NCBI RefSeq assembly: GCF_013705725.1 | Contig: NZ_CP055481.1 | Coordinates: 1,240,001-1,304,000, forward strand | DNA from: Klebsiella sp. RHBSTW-00484 | GTDB lineage: Bacteria > Pseudomonadota > Gammaproteobacteria > Enterobacterales > Enterobacteriaceae | Direction: 5' to 3' | Length of the DNA: 64,000 nucleotides | Shown here: positions 32,533-41,668 of the stretch, one piece after another | Layout of the letters: each line of letters starts with the position of its first letter | Position numbering within the stretch: position 1 is the stretch's first letter | Notes under the pieces: generated by a model | The model's input: only the letters and a program-made list of their open reading frames with translations | Database searches by the model: none | What the model was told of the DNA's origin: nothing | Program-made: the position numbers and the translations under genes

Positions 32533-32579
32533 CCTCGCATGGAGTGTTCCGATAGTTGGGACTATAAGAAGATGCGAGG
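32533..32579 (-). promoter_or_regulatory. Candidate pdu operon promoter and flanking inverted repeat
   Basis: On the minus strand a -10-like TATAGT (complement of 32561-32566) lies 34 nt before the pduA start. The hexamer 17 bp upstream (CATTCT) is a poor -35, as expected if an activator such as PocR is needed. Perfect 8-bp inverted repeats (CCTCGCAT 32533-32540 and ATGCGAGG 32572-32579) flank the -10 box; the inner arm contains the pduA ribosome binding site. Confidence 0.45.
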
Positions 32580-32814
32580 AAAAAGAATGGCTGACTTGAA
32601 TTTGATGATGAAAAAATAGTGAGCTATCAATAATATAAAATTGCTATTTTATAATCTAATATATTGATTTGTATCATTTTATTTATTTGTTTTGATGTGA
32701 TTATTTTGTTTTGTATATTCCATATTTACAAATTTGTTTATGACGATTTTAATTTTATCTGCTATGCGAAAAAAACGATTTGTGATGCTTGTTGGAAAAC
32801 AGTGAGTTGGTTAT

Positions 32815-32908
32815 AGCAATAATTTTGCATGTTTGATGGGGCGGTTAATTGCGAAAGCCGCGCGTGTGCTATGCCGCCATCCATTATTTAATAGCAATAA
32901 TTTGTTAT
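32815..32908. promoter_or_regulatory. Repeated AT-rich motif, candidate PocR sites
   Basis: AGCAATAATTTTGCAT (32815-32830) and AGCAATAATTTGTTAT (32893-32908) repeat in direct orientation 78 bp apart in the pduA-pduF regulatory region. A third copy, AGCAATAAATTGTCAT, lies at 35030-35045 upstream of the cbi operon. A weaker relative containing CAATAAT lies at about 32628. The rest of this 523-bp gap is very AT-rich without another recognised signal. Confidence 0.4.
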
Positions 32909-33050
32909 CCATGCCCGAATTTTCCGGGGTAGCCATCAGCAGGTTGCCAACAATTTGCAGGCAGGAATTCATTATAGTGTGCCCGTTGTACTCTACTGCC
33001 AGCAGGATGTTGGCTGGTCAGGACACGAAATCTGCTAAGAAGGTGTCACA

Positions 33051-33851
33051 ATGAATGATTCGCTAAAAGCGCAATGTACCGCCGAGTTTTTGGGCACCGG
33101 GCTGTTTTTGTTTTTCGGCATCGGTTGCCTGAGCGCAGTGAAGGTGGCGGGAGCAAGCCTCGGATTGTGGGAGATTTGCATCATATGGGGATTGGGGATC
33201 TCTCTCGCTGTCTATCTGACCTCAGGAATATCCGGTGGCCATCTCAACCCTGCTGTTACCGTCGCGTTGTGGTTATTTGCTTGTTTTCCGGGACGAAAAG
33301 TTTTTCCTTACATCATTGCACAGGTCGCAGGCGCCTTTGGCGGAGCTGTGCTGGCCTACGTGCTTTACAGCACAATGTTTACCGAGTTTGAAGCCACACA
33401 CCATATCGTGCGCGGTAGCGTAGAGAGCCTGCAACTGGCAAGCATCTTTAGTACCTATCCGGCGGCATCGCTGAGCATCTGGCATGCGGCGCTGGTCGAA
33501 GTGGTGATTACCTCCATGCTGATGGGGATGATTATGGCACTGACTGACGACGGTAACGGTGTGCCAAAAGGGCCTCTGGCTCCGCTGTTGATTGGTCTGC
33601 TGGTCGCGGTTATTGGCGCATCCACCGGGCCACTTACCGGGTTCGCGATGAATCCGGCACGTGATTTTGGGCCGAAACTGTTTACGTGGATAGCGGGCTG
33701 GGGTGATATCGCGATAACCGGCGGACGGGATATTCCGTACTTTATCGTGCCGATTATCGCACCGTTAATCGGAGCCTGTTTGGGTGCGGCTATCTATCGT
33801 TATCTGATTGGTAATAACCTACCGTGTAATACCTGTAAGTTAGAGGATTAA
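33051..33851 (+). CDS. pduF: Propanediol diffusion facilitator PduF
   Basis: 266-residue inner-membrane channel of the MIP/GlpF family with six membrane helices. The two NPA half-helix motifs are GGHLNPAVTVAL (N66) and GFAMNPARDFGP. The Arg and Asp after the second NPA are typical of glycerol-type facilitators. It admits 1,2-propanediol for the divergent pdu operon. A good ribosome binding site (AAGGTG) precedes the ATG. A strong terminator follows at 33911, so pocR is mostly transcribed separately. Confidence 0.95.
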   Translation: MNDSLKAQCTAEFLGTGLFLFFGIGCLSAVKVAGASLGLWEICIIWGLGISLAVYLTSGISGGHLNPAVTVALWLFACFPGRKVFPYIIAQVAGAFGGAVLAYVLYSTMFTEFEATHHIVRGSVESLQLASIFSTYPAASLSIWHAALVEVVITSMLMGMIMALTDDGNGVPKGPLAPLLIGLLVAVIGASTGPLTGFAMNPARDFGPKLFTWIAGWGDIAITGGRDIPYFIVPIIAPLIGACLGAAIYRYLIGNNLPCNTCKLED

Positions 33852-33910
33852 TTCATAAGCTGAATTAGAAAAATGTTTTCATGAACCGGTATCACGAAGT
33901 CGCCCAAAAT

Positions 33911-33934
33911 GTCTCCCACGGATGGGAGACTTTT
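33911..33934 (+). terminator. Rho-independent terminator after pduF
   Basis: A perfect 8-bp stem, GTCTCCCA / TGGGAGAC, with a CGGA tetraloop (33911-33930) is followed by TTTT. It lies 60 bp past the pduF stop and before pocR. The A-rich bases ahead of the stem (CAAAAT) complete a typical intrinsic terminator. Confidence 0.88.
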
Positions 33935-34039
33935 GCTATCGTATTATTCTTTTATCGTTGCCGGTGGATGATGATGAAAGGGCGTAAATATTAATAAAAT
34001 GTTTTATTTATAACAAAAAATTAACTGAGAGGTTTTATC

Positions 34040-34951
34040 ATGATTTCTGCGAGTACACTGAACTCAGAACTCATCAATAAAATCGCACAGGATTTTGCAC
34101 AAGCCACCAGTCTGGCGGTTGTGGTTGTCAATATTCACGGTGATGAAATTTCTGAACTGTTTAATTTCACTCCTTTCTGCCAGCTTATGCGGCAACACCC
34201 CCAGCATAGCACCCGCTGTCGAATGAGCGACCGCTGCGGAGGCCTGGAAGCCTCAAAAACCGATCAGCTCTGTATCTACCGCTGTCATGCCGGGTTAACC
34301 GACTTTTCCATCCCTCTGGTTATTGCCGGGCACCTTGTGGGCTTTGTGCTATGCGGGCAGGTGCGCTTAAGTAACGATGTTGAACTGGTTGACATTTTGA
34401 ACGTCGACGACCGCTGGCAGACCGATCCTGATTTGGTCAAAGCGTTCCGCGACGTACCGGAGATGGACTACTCACGCGTTATTGCTTCCGCCGATTTATT
34501 GAAGCTAATAGTAGAAAACTGTCTTAAAAAACAGCTCAATTTTGTGGTGATTAAAGACAATCCGCAGCAGCCTGAACCCGCGCGCGCCAGCCGGGCCGTC
34601 AGCCCCCATGACAGTAAAATGAAGAAGGCGCTGCGCTATATCGATGCCCATTTGTCTGATGAGCTTCGTCTGGAAGACGTTGCGGCCCATGTTTATCTCA
34701 GCCCGTACTACTTCAGTAAGCTGTTCAAGAAATATCAGGGGATTGGCTTTAACGCGTGGGTTAACCATCAGCGGATGGTGAGCGCCAAAGAGCTGCTGTG
34801 CCACAGCGACTGGAGTATTGCCAGCATTGCCCGGAATTTAGGATTTTCTCAAACCAGCTATTTTTGCAAAGTTTTTCGCCAGGCCTATCAGGTGACTCCG
34901 CAGGCTTATCGCCAGCAAATTAATGCCAGATCACAAACTGAACCATTTTAA
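34040..34951 (+). CDS. pocR: Transcriptional activator PocR (AraC family)
   Basis: 303-residue activator of both pdu and cob/cbi operons, responding to propanediol. The N-terminal PocR sensory domain (about 5-165) carries a Cys cluster (CQLMRQ, CRMSDRCGG, CIYRCHAG) typical of the family. The C-terminal AraC domain (about 200-295) shows two helix-turn-helix units, LEDVAAHVYLSPYYFSKLFK and IASIARNLGFSQTSYFCKVF. Length equals Salmonella PocR. It sits between its two targets. A 105-bp AT-rich leader precedes it after the pduF terminator. Confidence 0.95.
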   Translation: MISASTLNSELINKIAQDFAQATSLAVVVVNIHGDEISELFNFTPFCQLMRQHPQHSTRCRMSDRCGGLEASKTDQLCIYRCHAGLTDFSIPLVIAGHLVGFVLCGQVRLSNDVELVDILNVDDRWQTDPDLVKAFRDVPEMDYSRVIASADLLKLIVENCLKKQLNFVVIKDNPQQPEPARASRAVSPHDSKMKKALRYIDAHLSDELRLEDVAAHVYLSPYYFSKLFKKYQGIGFNAWVNHQRMVSAKELLCHSDWSIASIARNLGFSQTSYFCKVFRQAYQVTPQAYRQQINARSQTEPF

Positions 34952-35029
34952 ATGACAATATTTTGTTATTGCCGATTTTTGATATGCCCCCGTATCTACC
35001 TCATTATAAAATGAAAAACTCTCATCCAG

Positions 35030-35045
35030 AGCAATAAATTGTCAT
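35030..35045. promoter_or_regulatory. Third copy of candidate PocR motif, upstream of cbi operon
   Basis: AGCAATAAATTGTCAT matches the two motif copies between pduA and pduF in the first eight bases and most of the rest. It lies about 80 bp after pocR, ahead of the long cbi leader, where an activator site for the cob/cbi promoter would be expected. I could not place the promoter itself with confidence. Confidence 0.35.
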
Positions 35046-35253
35046 AGCGCAACAAATTAATAATGAGAGAGCGCTAAGCTGCACCAGTTTTTATTTATTT
35101 GATGGGATAGAGTGTTACCAGAAATTGCTTTCAGATCGCCGCAGGCGTAATGAAACTACCTTTGCAATTAAAAACCAAAGACGATGGAAGCCATCCAGCT
35201 TCCACAAAATGTTCCAGGAATAATTCGAGCGAGGATTAATCCAGCTCGAGAAA

Positions 35254-35523
35254 ACCGACAGGTGCCAGGGAAGGGGGTGTAAATCCCCCGCAGCCCCCGC
35301 TGCTGTGATGCTGACGAACCCATATATACGCTAAATAATTCGCGTTGTAGGAAGGCGGCAAACGAGTAAATCCCCAGGAGCTTACACTGGTAAGTGACTG
35401 GGGTGAACAAGTGAAGCCAACGCACATACAACGTGAAGTATGACGGGTATGACCACTGATCCGATTACTGGATTGGGAAGGATGGGGAAGGACGACGCTA
35501 AGCCAGAAGACCTGCCTGTCGGT
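35254..35523 (+). promoter_or_regulatory. Cobalamin riboswitch of the cbi operon, carrying an ERIC insertion
   Basis: The closing helix is a perfect 9-bp pair, ACCGACAGG (35254-35262) with CCTGTCGGT (35515-35523). Inside are a GGGGG-TGTAAAT-CCCCC hairpin (35273-35289), GCAGCCCCCGCTGCTGT, the CCACTG ... GGGAAGG element (35453-35480) and the B12 box AGCCAGAAGACCTGCC (35501-35516). A 126-bp ERIC is inserted between CCCAT (35319-35323) and ATGGG (35482-35486), which can still pair. A separate 7-bp hairpin (TGGAAGC/GCTTCCA, 35185-35204) precedes the aptamer. Adenosylcobalamin binding should block cbiA translation. Confidence 0.92.
35325..35450. repeat. ERIC element inside the cobalamin riboswitch
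   Basis: 126 bp, the canonical ERIC length. The inverted ends read ATACGCTAAATAATTCGCG on the left and ATACCCGTCATACTTCACG on the complement of the right end. The core includes AATCCCCAGGAGCTTAC and TAAGTGACTGGGGTGAAC. The element is one long imperfect palindrome and so would fold as a hairpin in the leader RNA. Confidence 0.92.
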
Positions 35524-35610
35524 GACTACCAACAACTTCGGTGGGAAGTGGGTTGCTCAGATGCGTACAGTCGAAGGACTGGGTTTGCGCGCACCTCTAC
35601 AGCCCTACCA

Positions 35611-35628
35611 CCCTGAACAGGATCAGGG
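35611..35628 (+). promoter_or_regulatory. Hairpin sequestering the cbiA ribosome binding site
   Basis: CCCTGA (35611-35616) pairs perfectly with TCAGGG (35623-35628). The 6-nt loop ACAGGA holds the likely Shine-Dalgarno bases, directly before the cbiA ATG at 35630. This matches the RBS hairpin known in Salmonella cob leader control, where B12 binding upstream stabilises it and stops translation. Confidence 0.75.
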
Positions 35629-35629
35629 T

Positions 35630-37009
35630 ATGGCAGCCAGGCAGCACGCATTTATTCTCGCAGGGACCGGCAGCGGTTGTGGCAAAACCACCGTTACGCT
35701 CGGTCTGCTCAGCCTGCTGAAACAGCGCGGCATGCGGGTTCAGCCCTGTAAAGTCGGCCCTGATTATCTCGATACCGGCTGGCATACCGCCGTCAGCGGC
35801 GTCGCCTCCCGCAACCTCGACAGTTTCATGCTCCCGGAACCGGTTCTCAATGCACTGTTTTGTGAACAGATGCAGCAGGCGGACATCGCGGTGATTGAAG
35901 GCGTCATGGGGCTTTATGACGGCTACGGCACCGACCCGAATTATTGCAGCACCGCCGCGATGGCCAAACAGCTCGGCTGCCCGGTGATTTTACTGGTCGA
36001 TGGCAAAGCGGTATCCACCTCCATTGCCGCTACGGTGATGGGATTTCAGCACTTCGATCCCAGTCTGAATATCGCAGGCGTTATCGTCAATCGCGTTAAC
36101 AGCGAATCCCACTATCAGCTACTGAAAAGCGCTATTGAACGCTACTGCGCGCTGCCAGTTCTCGGCTACGTGCCGCGAGTGGAAGGCGTGGCCTTGCCCG
36201 AACGCCATCTGGGGCTGGTGACCGCCCGTGAATCGCTGGTGAACCAGCAGCCGTGGCGCGATTTTGCCCAAACGCTGGCGCAAACTCTGGATATTGAACA
36301 ACTTCTTACCCTCAGCCAGCTTACTGCTTTACCCACCGGGGAGTGGCCTGCGCTACCGTCGCCTGATGCCGGAGCAGGTTTGACTCTGGCGCTGGCTGAC
36401 GACGAAGCCTTCAACTTTTACTACCCGGATAACCTCAACCTGCTTGAACGCTGCGGGGTGAATATTGTGCGTTTTAGCCCGCTGCATGATAGCGAACTCC
36501 CACCGTGCCAGATGATCTGGCTTGGCGGCGGGTATCCGGAAATTCATGCCGCCGGACTGGCGGCAAATACCGCTATGCTGGCGCAGTTGCGGGATGCGCA
36601 TCGGCGTGGGGTGGCTATCTACGCCGAATGCGGTGGGCTGATGTATCTCGGCAGCACCCTTGAAGACGCCGGCGGCGAAATTTACCCGATGGCCAATCTT
36701 ATTCCCGGCCACAGCAAGATGGGCAAACGGCTCACCCGCTTTGGCTACTGCGAAGCGAGGGCGATGCGGCAAACGCTGCTGGCAGCACCCGGCGAAACCC
36801 TACGCGGGCACGAGTTTCACTACTCAGATTTCATCCCGGAAAACCCGGCGGTGCTGGCCTGCCGTAAAGTGCGCGACGGCCTGACGCTTCAGCAGTGGTC
36901 GGGGGGCTGGCAGGTGGGCAACACTTTCGCCAGCTACCTGCATCTGCATTTCGCCCAGCGTCCGGCAATGCTCAACCACTGGCTGGCTGCGGCAAGGAGC
37001 GCCCAATGA
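35630..37009 (+). CDS. cbiA: Cobyrinate a,c-diamide synthase CbiA
   Basis: 459-residue glutamine amidotransferase, first gene of the cbi operon; it amidates the a and c side chains of cobyrinate using ATP and Gln. The N-terminal P-loop GTGSGCGKTTVT lies at about residues 12-23. The C-terminal triad-type glutaminase domain has AIYAECGGLMYLG with the nucleophile Cys. ATG 35630 (MAARQHAFILAGTG) gives exactly the Salmonella length. An in-frame start at 35522 lies inside the riboswitch and is rejected. Confidence 0.95.
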   Translation: MAARQHAFILAGTGSGCGKTTVTLGLLSLLKQRGMRVQPCKVGPDYLDTGWHTAVSGVASRNLDSFMLPEPVLNALFCEQMQQADIAVIEGVMGLYDGYGTDPNYCSTAAMAKQLGCPVILLVDGKAVSTSIAATVMGFQHFDPSLNIAGVIVNRVNSESHYQLLKSAIERYCALPVLGYVPRVEGVALPERHLGLVTARESLVNQQPWRDFAQTLAQTLDIEQLLTLSQLTALPTGEWPALPSPDAGAGLTLALADDEAFNFYYPDNLNLLERCGVNIVRFSPLHDSELPPCQMIWLGGGYPEIHAAGLAANTAMLAQLRDAHRRGVAIYAECGGLMYLGSTLEDAGGEIYPMANLIPGHSKMGKRLTRFGYCEARAMRQTLLAAPGETLRGHEFHYSDFIPENPAVLACRKVRDGLTLQQWSGGWQVGNTFASYLHLHFAQRPAMLNHWLAAARSAQ

Positions 37010-37965
37010 CGCTGCTGGCCTGGGGCGTGGCCTGGATCCTCGATTTTATCATTGGCGACCCGCAGAGCTGGCCGCATCCGGTGCGCTGGATAGGCAACCT
37101 GATCTCCGCCGTTCAGCGCAGCGTGCGCCGCTATTGTCACAGCGACTTTGCTTTACGCATCGGTGGCGGGGTGATGTGGGTCATCGTGGTCGGCCTCACG
37201 TGGGGTATCTCCTGGGGTGTGCTGACGCTGGCGCAGATGATTCATCCGTGGCTTGGCTGGGTGCTTGAGGTGTGGATGATCTTCACCGTGCTGGCCGGAC
37301 GCTGTCTGGAGCAGTCGGCGCGGGATGTTGAGCAACCGCTGCGCGCGGGCGATCTGGCTGAAAGCCGCGTCAAGCTGTCGTGGATTGTCGGGCGCGACAC
37401 CTCGCAACTTGAGCCGCAGCAGATTAACCGTGCGGTGGTGGAAACGGTGGCGGAAAACGCCGTTGACGGCATTATCGCGCCGCTCTTCTTTCTGCTGCTG
37501 GGCGGTGCGCCGCTGGCGATGGCTTACAAAGCGGTCAATACCCTCGACTCGATGGTCGGTTACAAACATGAAAAATACCGCGCCATCGGCATGGTTAGCG
37601 CCCGCCTTGATGATGTTGCCAACTTTATTCCTGCTCGTCTGAGCTGGCTGCTTATCAGCCTGGCCGCTTTCCTCTGCCGTGAAGCGGGCGACCGCGCGCT
37701 GCGTATTGGCTGGCGCGATCGCTACAACCACAGCAGCCCGAACTGCGCCTGGTCAGAGGCGGCGGTTGCCGGGGCGCTCGGCATTCAGCTCGGCGGCCCC
37801 AATGATTACTTTGGTCAGCGCGTGGAGAAGCCGTGGATTGGCGACGCGACGCGCGACATTGCCGTAGACGATATTTCCCGAACTATTCGACTGATGTGGG
37901 TAGCCTCGACCCTGGCACTGGCGCTGTTTATGGCGACGCGGTACTGGCTGGTTGGCGTGGCCTGA
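37006..37965 (+). CDS. cbiB: Adenosylcobinamide-phosphate synthase CbiB
   Basis: 319-residue multi-pass inner-membrane protein that joins aminopropanol phosphate (from PduX and CobD) to adenosylcobyric acid. The ATG at 37006 overlaps the cbiA stop as ATGA and starts MTLLAWGVAWILDFIIGDPQ, matching the Salmonella start. The conserved VAENAVDGIIAPLFF, NTLDSMVGYKHEKY and DRYNHSSPNCAWSEA segments are family signatures. Confidence 0.95.
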   Translation: MTLLAWGVAWILDFIIGDPQSWPHPVRWIGNLISAVQRSVRRYCHSDFALRIGGGVMWVIVVGLTWGISWGVLTLAQMIHPWLGWVLEVWMIFTVLAGRCLEQSARDVEQPLRAGDLAESRVKLSWIVGRDTSQLEPQQINRAVVETVAENAVDGIIAPLFFLLLGGAPLAMAYKAVNTLDSMVGYKHEKYRAIGMVSARLDDVANFIPARLSWLLISLAAFLCREAGDRALRIGWRDRYNHSSPNCAWSEAAVAGALGIQLGGPNDYFGQRVEKPWIGDATRDIAVDDISRTIRLMWVASTLALALFMATRYWLVGVA

Positions 37966-37975
37966 GGACAAATAA

Positions 37976-38608
37976 ATGCACTATATCCAGCAACCACAGG
38001 CGATTGAGGCGAAAAGCTTCGACATTATTGGCGACATTATTGCAGAAACTCGCCCGGACTACCGCTTTGCCAGCCCGCTGCATGAAGCCATTATCAAACG
38101 GGTGATCCACACCACCGCCGATTTTGACTGGCTGGATATTCTGTGGTTTTCAGCCGATGTTCTTGAGCGCCTCAGCGCTGCCCTGAGCCAGCCCTGCACC
38201 CTGTATACCGATACCACCATGGCGCTCTCCGGGATTAATAAAACCCTGCTGGCTAAATCCGGTGGCGAGTGCCGCTGCTATATCAGCGATCCGCGCGTAG
38301 TGGCTGAGGCGAAAGCGCAGGGGATGACCCGCTCGATGGCGGCGGTTGACATCGCGGTTGCCGAAGAGGGCGAGAAGGTGTTTGTTTTCGGCAATGCCCC
38401 CACCGCGCTGTTTCGTCTGCTTGAGCATGATGTCGCGGTGAACGGCGTGATTGGCGTGCCGGTTGGTTTCGTCGGCGCGGCGGAATCGAAAGAGGCCCTG
38501 ACGCAAAGCAACCTGCCAGCCATTGCCGCTCTGGGTCGCAAAGGCGGTAGCAACGTCGCCGCGGCTATCGTCAACGCCATTTTGTATCACCAGCAGGGGG
38601 CGCGATGA
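37976..38608 (+). CDS. cbiC: Cobalt-precorrin-8 methylmutase CbiC
   Basis: 210-residue CobH/CbiC family enzyme that moves the methyl group from C11 to C12, forming cobyrinate. [11 protein letters not shown] contains the conserved active-site His, and [13 protein letters not shown] is the family signature. It starts 10 bp after cbiB and overlaps cbiD by 4 nt (ATGA). Confidence 0.95.
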   Translation: MHYIQQPQAIEAKSFDIIGDIIAETRPDYRFASPLHEAIIKRVIHTTADFDWLDILWFSADVLERLSAALSQPCTLYTDTTMALSGINKTLLAKSGGECRCYISDPRVVAEAKAQGMTRSMAAVDIAVAEEGEKVFVFGNAPTALFRLLEHDVAVNGVIGVPVGFVGAAESKEALTQSNLPAIAALGRKGGSNVAAAIVNAILYHQQGAR

Positions 38609-39744
38609 GCGAGCAATCCTTTGATGACCCGGTGTGGCACAACGGCAAGGCATTGCGTAAAGGCTATACCACCGGCTCCTGCGCGACGGCGGCGGCAAAA
38701 GTCGCGGCGCTGATGGTGATGCGTCAGCATCTGATTCATCAGGTCTCGATTATTACCCCGTCCGGTGTAACGCTATGTCTTAACGTCGAGTCGCCGCACG
38801 TCGAAGGACAACAGGCGATTGCCGCGATTCGAAAAGATGGCGGCGACGATGTTGATGCCACCCACGGGATGATGATTTTTGCTCGTGTGACCCTTGATGA
38901 CTCCGGCGACATCACCCTGCGCGGCGGTGAAGGCGTCGGCACCGTGACGCGCAAAGGGATTGGCCTGCCCATCGGCAGTCCGGCAATTAACCGTACTCCG
39001 CGCCACACGATTGAGTCAGCGGTGCGTGAAGCGATTGGTCCATCGCGGGGGGCGGCGGTAGAAATTTTCGCACCGGAAGGCGAGGAGCGGGCGCAGAAAA
39101 CCTACAACTCGCGGCTCGGTATTTTAGGCGGCATCTCAATTATCGGCACCACCGGGATCGTCACGCCGATGTCGGAGGAGAGCTGGAAGCGTTCGCTTTC
39201 GCTGGAGCTGGAGATCAAACGCGCGGCGGGGCTGGATCGCGTGGTGTTGGTGCCGGGTAACCACGGCGAGCGCTTTGTTCGCGAGCAGATGGGGATCGAT
39301 TCTCAGGTGGTGGTCACCATGAGCAACTTTGTCGGCTACATGATTGAAGAGGCCGTGCGCCTCGGGTTCCGCCAGATTGTTCTGATCGGCCATCCCGGCA
39401 AGCTGATTAAAATTGCCGCCGGTATTTTTCACACCCACAGCCATATTGCCGATGCGCGGATGGAAACGCTCGTCGCGCACCTGGCGCTGCTCGGCGCGCC
39501 GCTGGCGCTGCTGCGGCTGGTCAGCGAATGCGATACCACTGAAGCGGCGATGGAACATATCGACGCGTACGGTTTTCAGCATATCTACGACCATCTTGCC
39601 GAGCGCATCTGCCTGCGGGTGATGCAGATGCTGCGCTTTACCAAAACGCCGCCCACCTGCGACGCCATCATGTTCTCCTTTGATAACAAGGTCCTCGGCA
39701 GCAATCGCCCGGTCAAAGAGATCGCTCGGGAGATGTCATGTTAA
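38605..39744 (+). CDS. cbiD: Cobalt-precorrin-5B C1-methyltransferase CbiD
   Basis: 379-residue enzyme of the anaerobic pathway, unrelated to the tetrapyrrole methylase fold. It uses S-adenosylmethionine to methylate C1. The N-terminal [17 protein letters not shown] and [14 protein letters not shown] segments are family marks. It overlaps both neighbours (4 nt with cbiC, 7 nt with cbiE). Its presence, with cbiG and cbiK, marks the oxygen-independent route. Confidence 0.95.
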   Translation: MSEQSFDDPVWHNGKALRKGYTTGSCATAAAKVAALMVMRQHLIHQVSIITPSGVTLCLNVESPHVEGQQAIAAIRKDGGDDVDATHGMMIFARVTLDDSGDITLRGGEGVGTVTRKGIGLPIGSPAINRTPRHTIESAVREAIGPSRGAAVEIFAPEGEERAQKTYNSRLGILGGISIIGTTGIVTPMSEESWKRSLSLELEIKRAAGLDRVVLVPGNHGERFVREQMGIDSQVVVTMSNFVGYMIEEAVRLGFRQIVLIGHPGKLIKIAAGIFHTHSHIADARMETLVAHLALLGAPLALLRLVSECDTTEAAMEHIDAYGFQHIYDHLAERICLRVMQMLRFTKTPPTCDAIMFSFDNKVLGSNRPVKEIAREMSC

Positions 39745-40343
39745 CGGTTGTCGGCATGGGGCCGTCGGGCCTGCATCTGATGACGCCCGCGGCGCGTGAG
39801 GCGGTGGCGACGGCAGATGCTTTGGTCGGCGGCAAGCGGCATCTATTGCAGTTCCCTGAATTTCACGGCGAGCAGTTTGCGCTGGGCGCCAATATTGCCG
39901 AGCTGCTGGAATGGCTCGAAGAGCGTGAAGCGCAGCAAGTGGTGGTGCTGGCCTCCGGCGACCCGCTGTTTTACGGCATCGGCACGCGGCTGATTGCCCA
40001 CTTTGGCATCGAACGCGTGCGCATTATCCCCGGTATCAGCGCGGTGCAATACCTGTGCGCCCGTGCCGGAATCGACATGAACGATATCTGGTTGACCAGC
40101 AGCCACGGGCGAGAGGTCTCTTTCGATGAGCTGGCTCGCCACAGCAAAGTGGCGATGGTGACCGACGGACGCTGCGGGCCGCGTGAAATCGCCGCCCAGC
40201 TAGCAGCGCGAGGGAAAGGGTATCGCTGGATGGTGATTGGCGAAAATCTGGCGATGGAAAATGAGCGCATTCACTGGCTGCCGGTTAGTGAGGTCGACGC
40301 TGAATATGAAATGAACGCGGTGGTGATCCTCGATGAAAGATGA
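39738..40343 (+). CDS. cbiE: Cobalt-precorrin-7 C5-methyltransferase CbiE
   Basis: 201-residue tetrapyrrole methylase (class III SAM fold) acting at C5. It begins [19 protein letters not shown], and [12 protein letters not shown] and [14 protein letters not shown] are standard for the fold. Its partner CbiT methylates and decarboxylates at C15; in aerobic bacteria the two are fused as CobL. It overlaps cbiT by 11 nt. Confidence 0.95.
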   Translation: MLTVVGMGPSGLHLMTPAAREAVATADALVGGKRHLLQFPEFHGEQFALGANIAELLEWLEEREAQQVVVLASGDPLFYGIGTRLIAHFGIERVRIIPGISAVQYLCARAGIDMNDIWLTSSHGREVSFDELARHSKVAMVTDGRCGPREIAAQLAARGKGYRWMVIGENLAMENERIHWLPVSEVDAEYEMNAVVILDER

Positions 40344-40902
40344 GCTTTTTCTGCGCGGCGAGAAAGTGCCGATGACCAAAGAAGCGGTTCGCGCGCTGGC
40401 GCTGGCCAAACTTGAACTGCACCGGGCAAGCCACCTGATTGATATCGGCGCCGGTACCGGCAGCGTGTCGATTGAGGCGGCGTTGCAATATCCCTCGCTA
40501 CAGGTGACGGCGGTCGAACGTAATCCCGCAGCCCTGCGGCTGCTTGATGAAAATCGCCAGCACTTCGCCTGCGGCAACATTGAGATCCTGCCTGGCGAAG
40601 CGCCGATGGTGATTACCGAACGGGCCGATGCCATTTTTATGGGCGGCAGCGGCGGCCATCTTGGGGAACTGATTGACTGGTCCTGGCAGCAGCTCTATCC
40701 CGGCGGCCGTCTGGTGATGACCTTTATTCTGCAAGAGAACCTGAACGCCGCCCTCGACTACCTGCAACAACGGGGGATCGAGCAGGTCGATTGCCTCCAG
40801 CTTAACGTTTCGTCGCTGACTACGCTTGGCAGCGGCCACTATTTCAAACCGAATAATCCCGTTTTTGTTATCGCCTGTCAGAAGGAAGAAAACCATGGCT
40901 GA
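40333..40902 (+). CDS. cbiT: Cobalt-precorrin-6B C15-methyltransferase (decarboxylating) CbiT
   Basis: 189-residue class I SAM methyltransferase. The SAM-binding motif is [17 protein letters not shown] (about 36-52), followed by the acidic VERNPAAL turn. It methylates C15 and removes the carboxyl of the C12 acetate. The start [21 protein letters not shown] matches the family. It overlaps cbiE and cbiF (8 nt). Confidence 0.95.
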   Translation: MKDELFLRGEKVPMTKEAVRALALAKLELHRASHLIDIGAGTGSVSIEAALQYPSLQVTAVERNPAALRLLDENRQHFACGNIEILPGEAPMVITERADAIFMGGSGGHLGELIDWSWQQLYPGGRLVMTFILQENLNAALDYLQQRGIEQVDCLQLNVSSLTTLGSGHYFKPNNPVFVIACQKEENHG

Positions 40903-41668
40903 GACATTTGACCCCCGTAGTGTGTGGTTCGTTGGCGCAGGGCCGGGCGACCGTGAGCTGATTACCCTCAAGGGTTACCGCTTGTTGCAGCAGGCCCAGG
41001 TGGTGATCTACGCCGGTTCGCTGATAAACACCGAATTACTGGAGTATTGCCCGGCAGGAGCTGAGTGCCACGACAGCGCCGAACTGCATCTGGAGCAAAT
41101 TCTCGACCTGATGGAAGCGGGCGTAAAAGCCGGGAAAACGGTGGTGCGTCTACAGACCGGAGACGTCTCGCTGTACGGTTCGGTACGCGAGCAGGGTGAA
41201 GAGCTGACTAAACGCGGTATCGACTGGCAGGTGGTACCGGGAGTCAGCGCGTTTTTGGGCGCGGCGGCGGAGCTGGGCGTTGAGTACACCGTGCCGGAAG
41301 TCTCTCAGAGCCTGATTATTACCCGTCTTGAAGGGCGCACGCCGGTGCCAGAGCGCGAACAGCTTGAGTCGTTTGCCAGCCACCAGACCTCGATGGCGAT
41401 TTATCTCTCGGTACAGCGCATTCACCGGGTGGCGGAACGCCTGATTGAAGGCGGCTACCCGGCAACCACGCCGGTAGCGGTTATCTATAAAGCGACCTGG
41501 CCGGAAAGCCAGACCGTGCGCGGCACGTTGGCCGATATCGGCGACAAGGTCCGCGATGCAGGGATCCGTAAAACGGCGCTCATTCTGGTCGGGAATTTCC
41601 TTGGGGACGAGTATCACTACTCAAAACTCTACGCGGCGGACTTTAGCCATGAATACCGTAAAGCCTGA
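40895..41668 (+). CDS. cbiF: Cobalt-precorrin-4 C11-methyltransferase CbiF
   Basis: 257-residue tetrapyrrole methylase. ATG 40895 ([19 protein letters not shown]) gives the Salmonella length; the longer open frame upstream overlaps cbiT and is not conserved. [15 protein letters not shown] and [16 protein letters not shown] are the SAM and substrate loops. It acts after ring contraction by CbiH. Confidence 0.95.
   Translation: MAETFDPRSVWFVGAGPGDRELITLKGYRLLQQAQVVIYAGSLINTELLEYCPAGAECHDSAELHLEQILDLMEAGVKAGKTVVRLQTGDVSLYGSVREQGEELTKRGIDWQVVPGVSAFLGAAAELGVEYTVPEVSQSLIITRLEGRTPVPEREQLESFASHQTSMAIYLSVQRIHRVAERLIEGGYPATTPVAVIYKATWPESQTVRGTLADIGDKVRDAGIRKTALILVGNFLGDEYHYSKLYAADFSHEYRKA

Noticed and set aside
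32833-33054. 73-codon frame in the pduA-pduF control region
   Set aside because: It overlaps a putative PocR site and the pduF ribosome binding site, and the sequence looks non-coding.
35236-35535. 99-codon minus-strand frame over the riboswitch
   Set aside because: It is made of riboswitch and ERIC sequence; similar short frames appear in every ERIC here.
35522-35629. Upstream in-frame start extending CbiA by 36 residues
   Set aside because: It lies in the riboswitch closing helix, and the Met at 35630 gives the family's length and N terminus.
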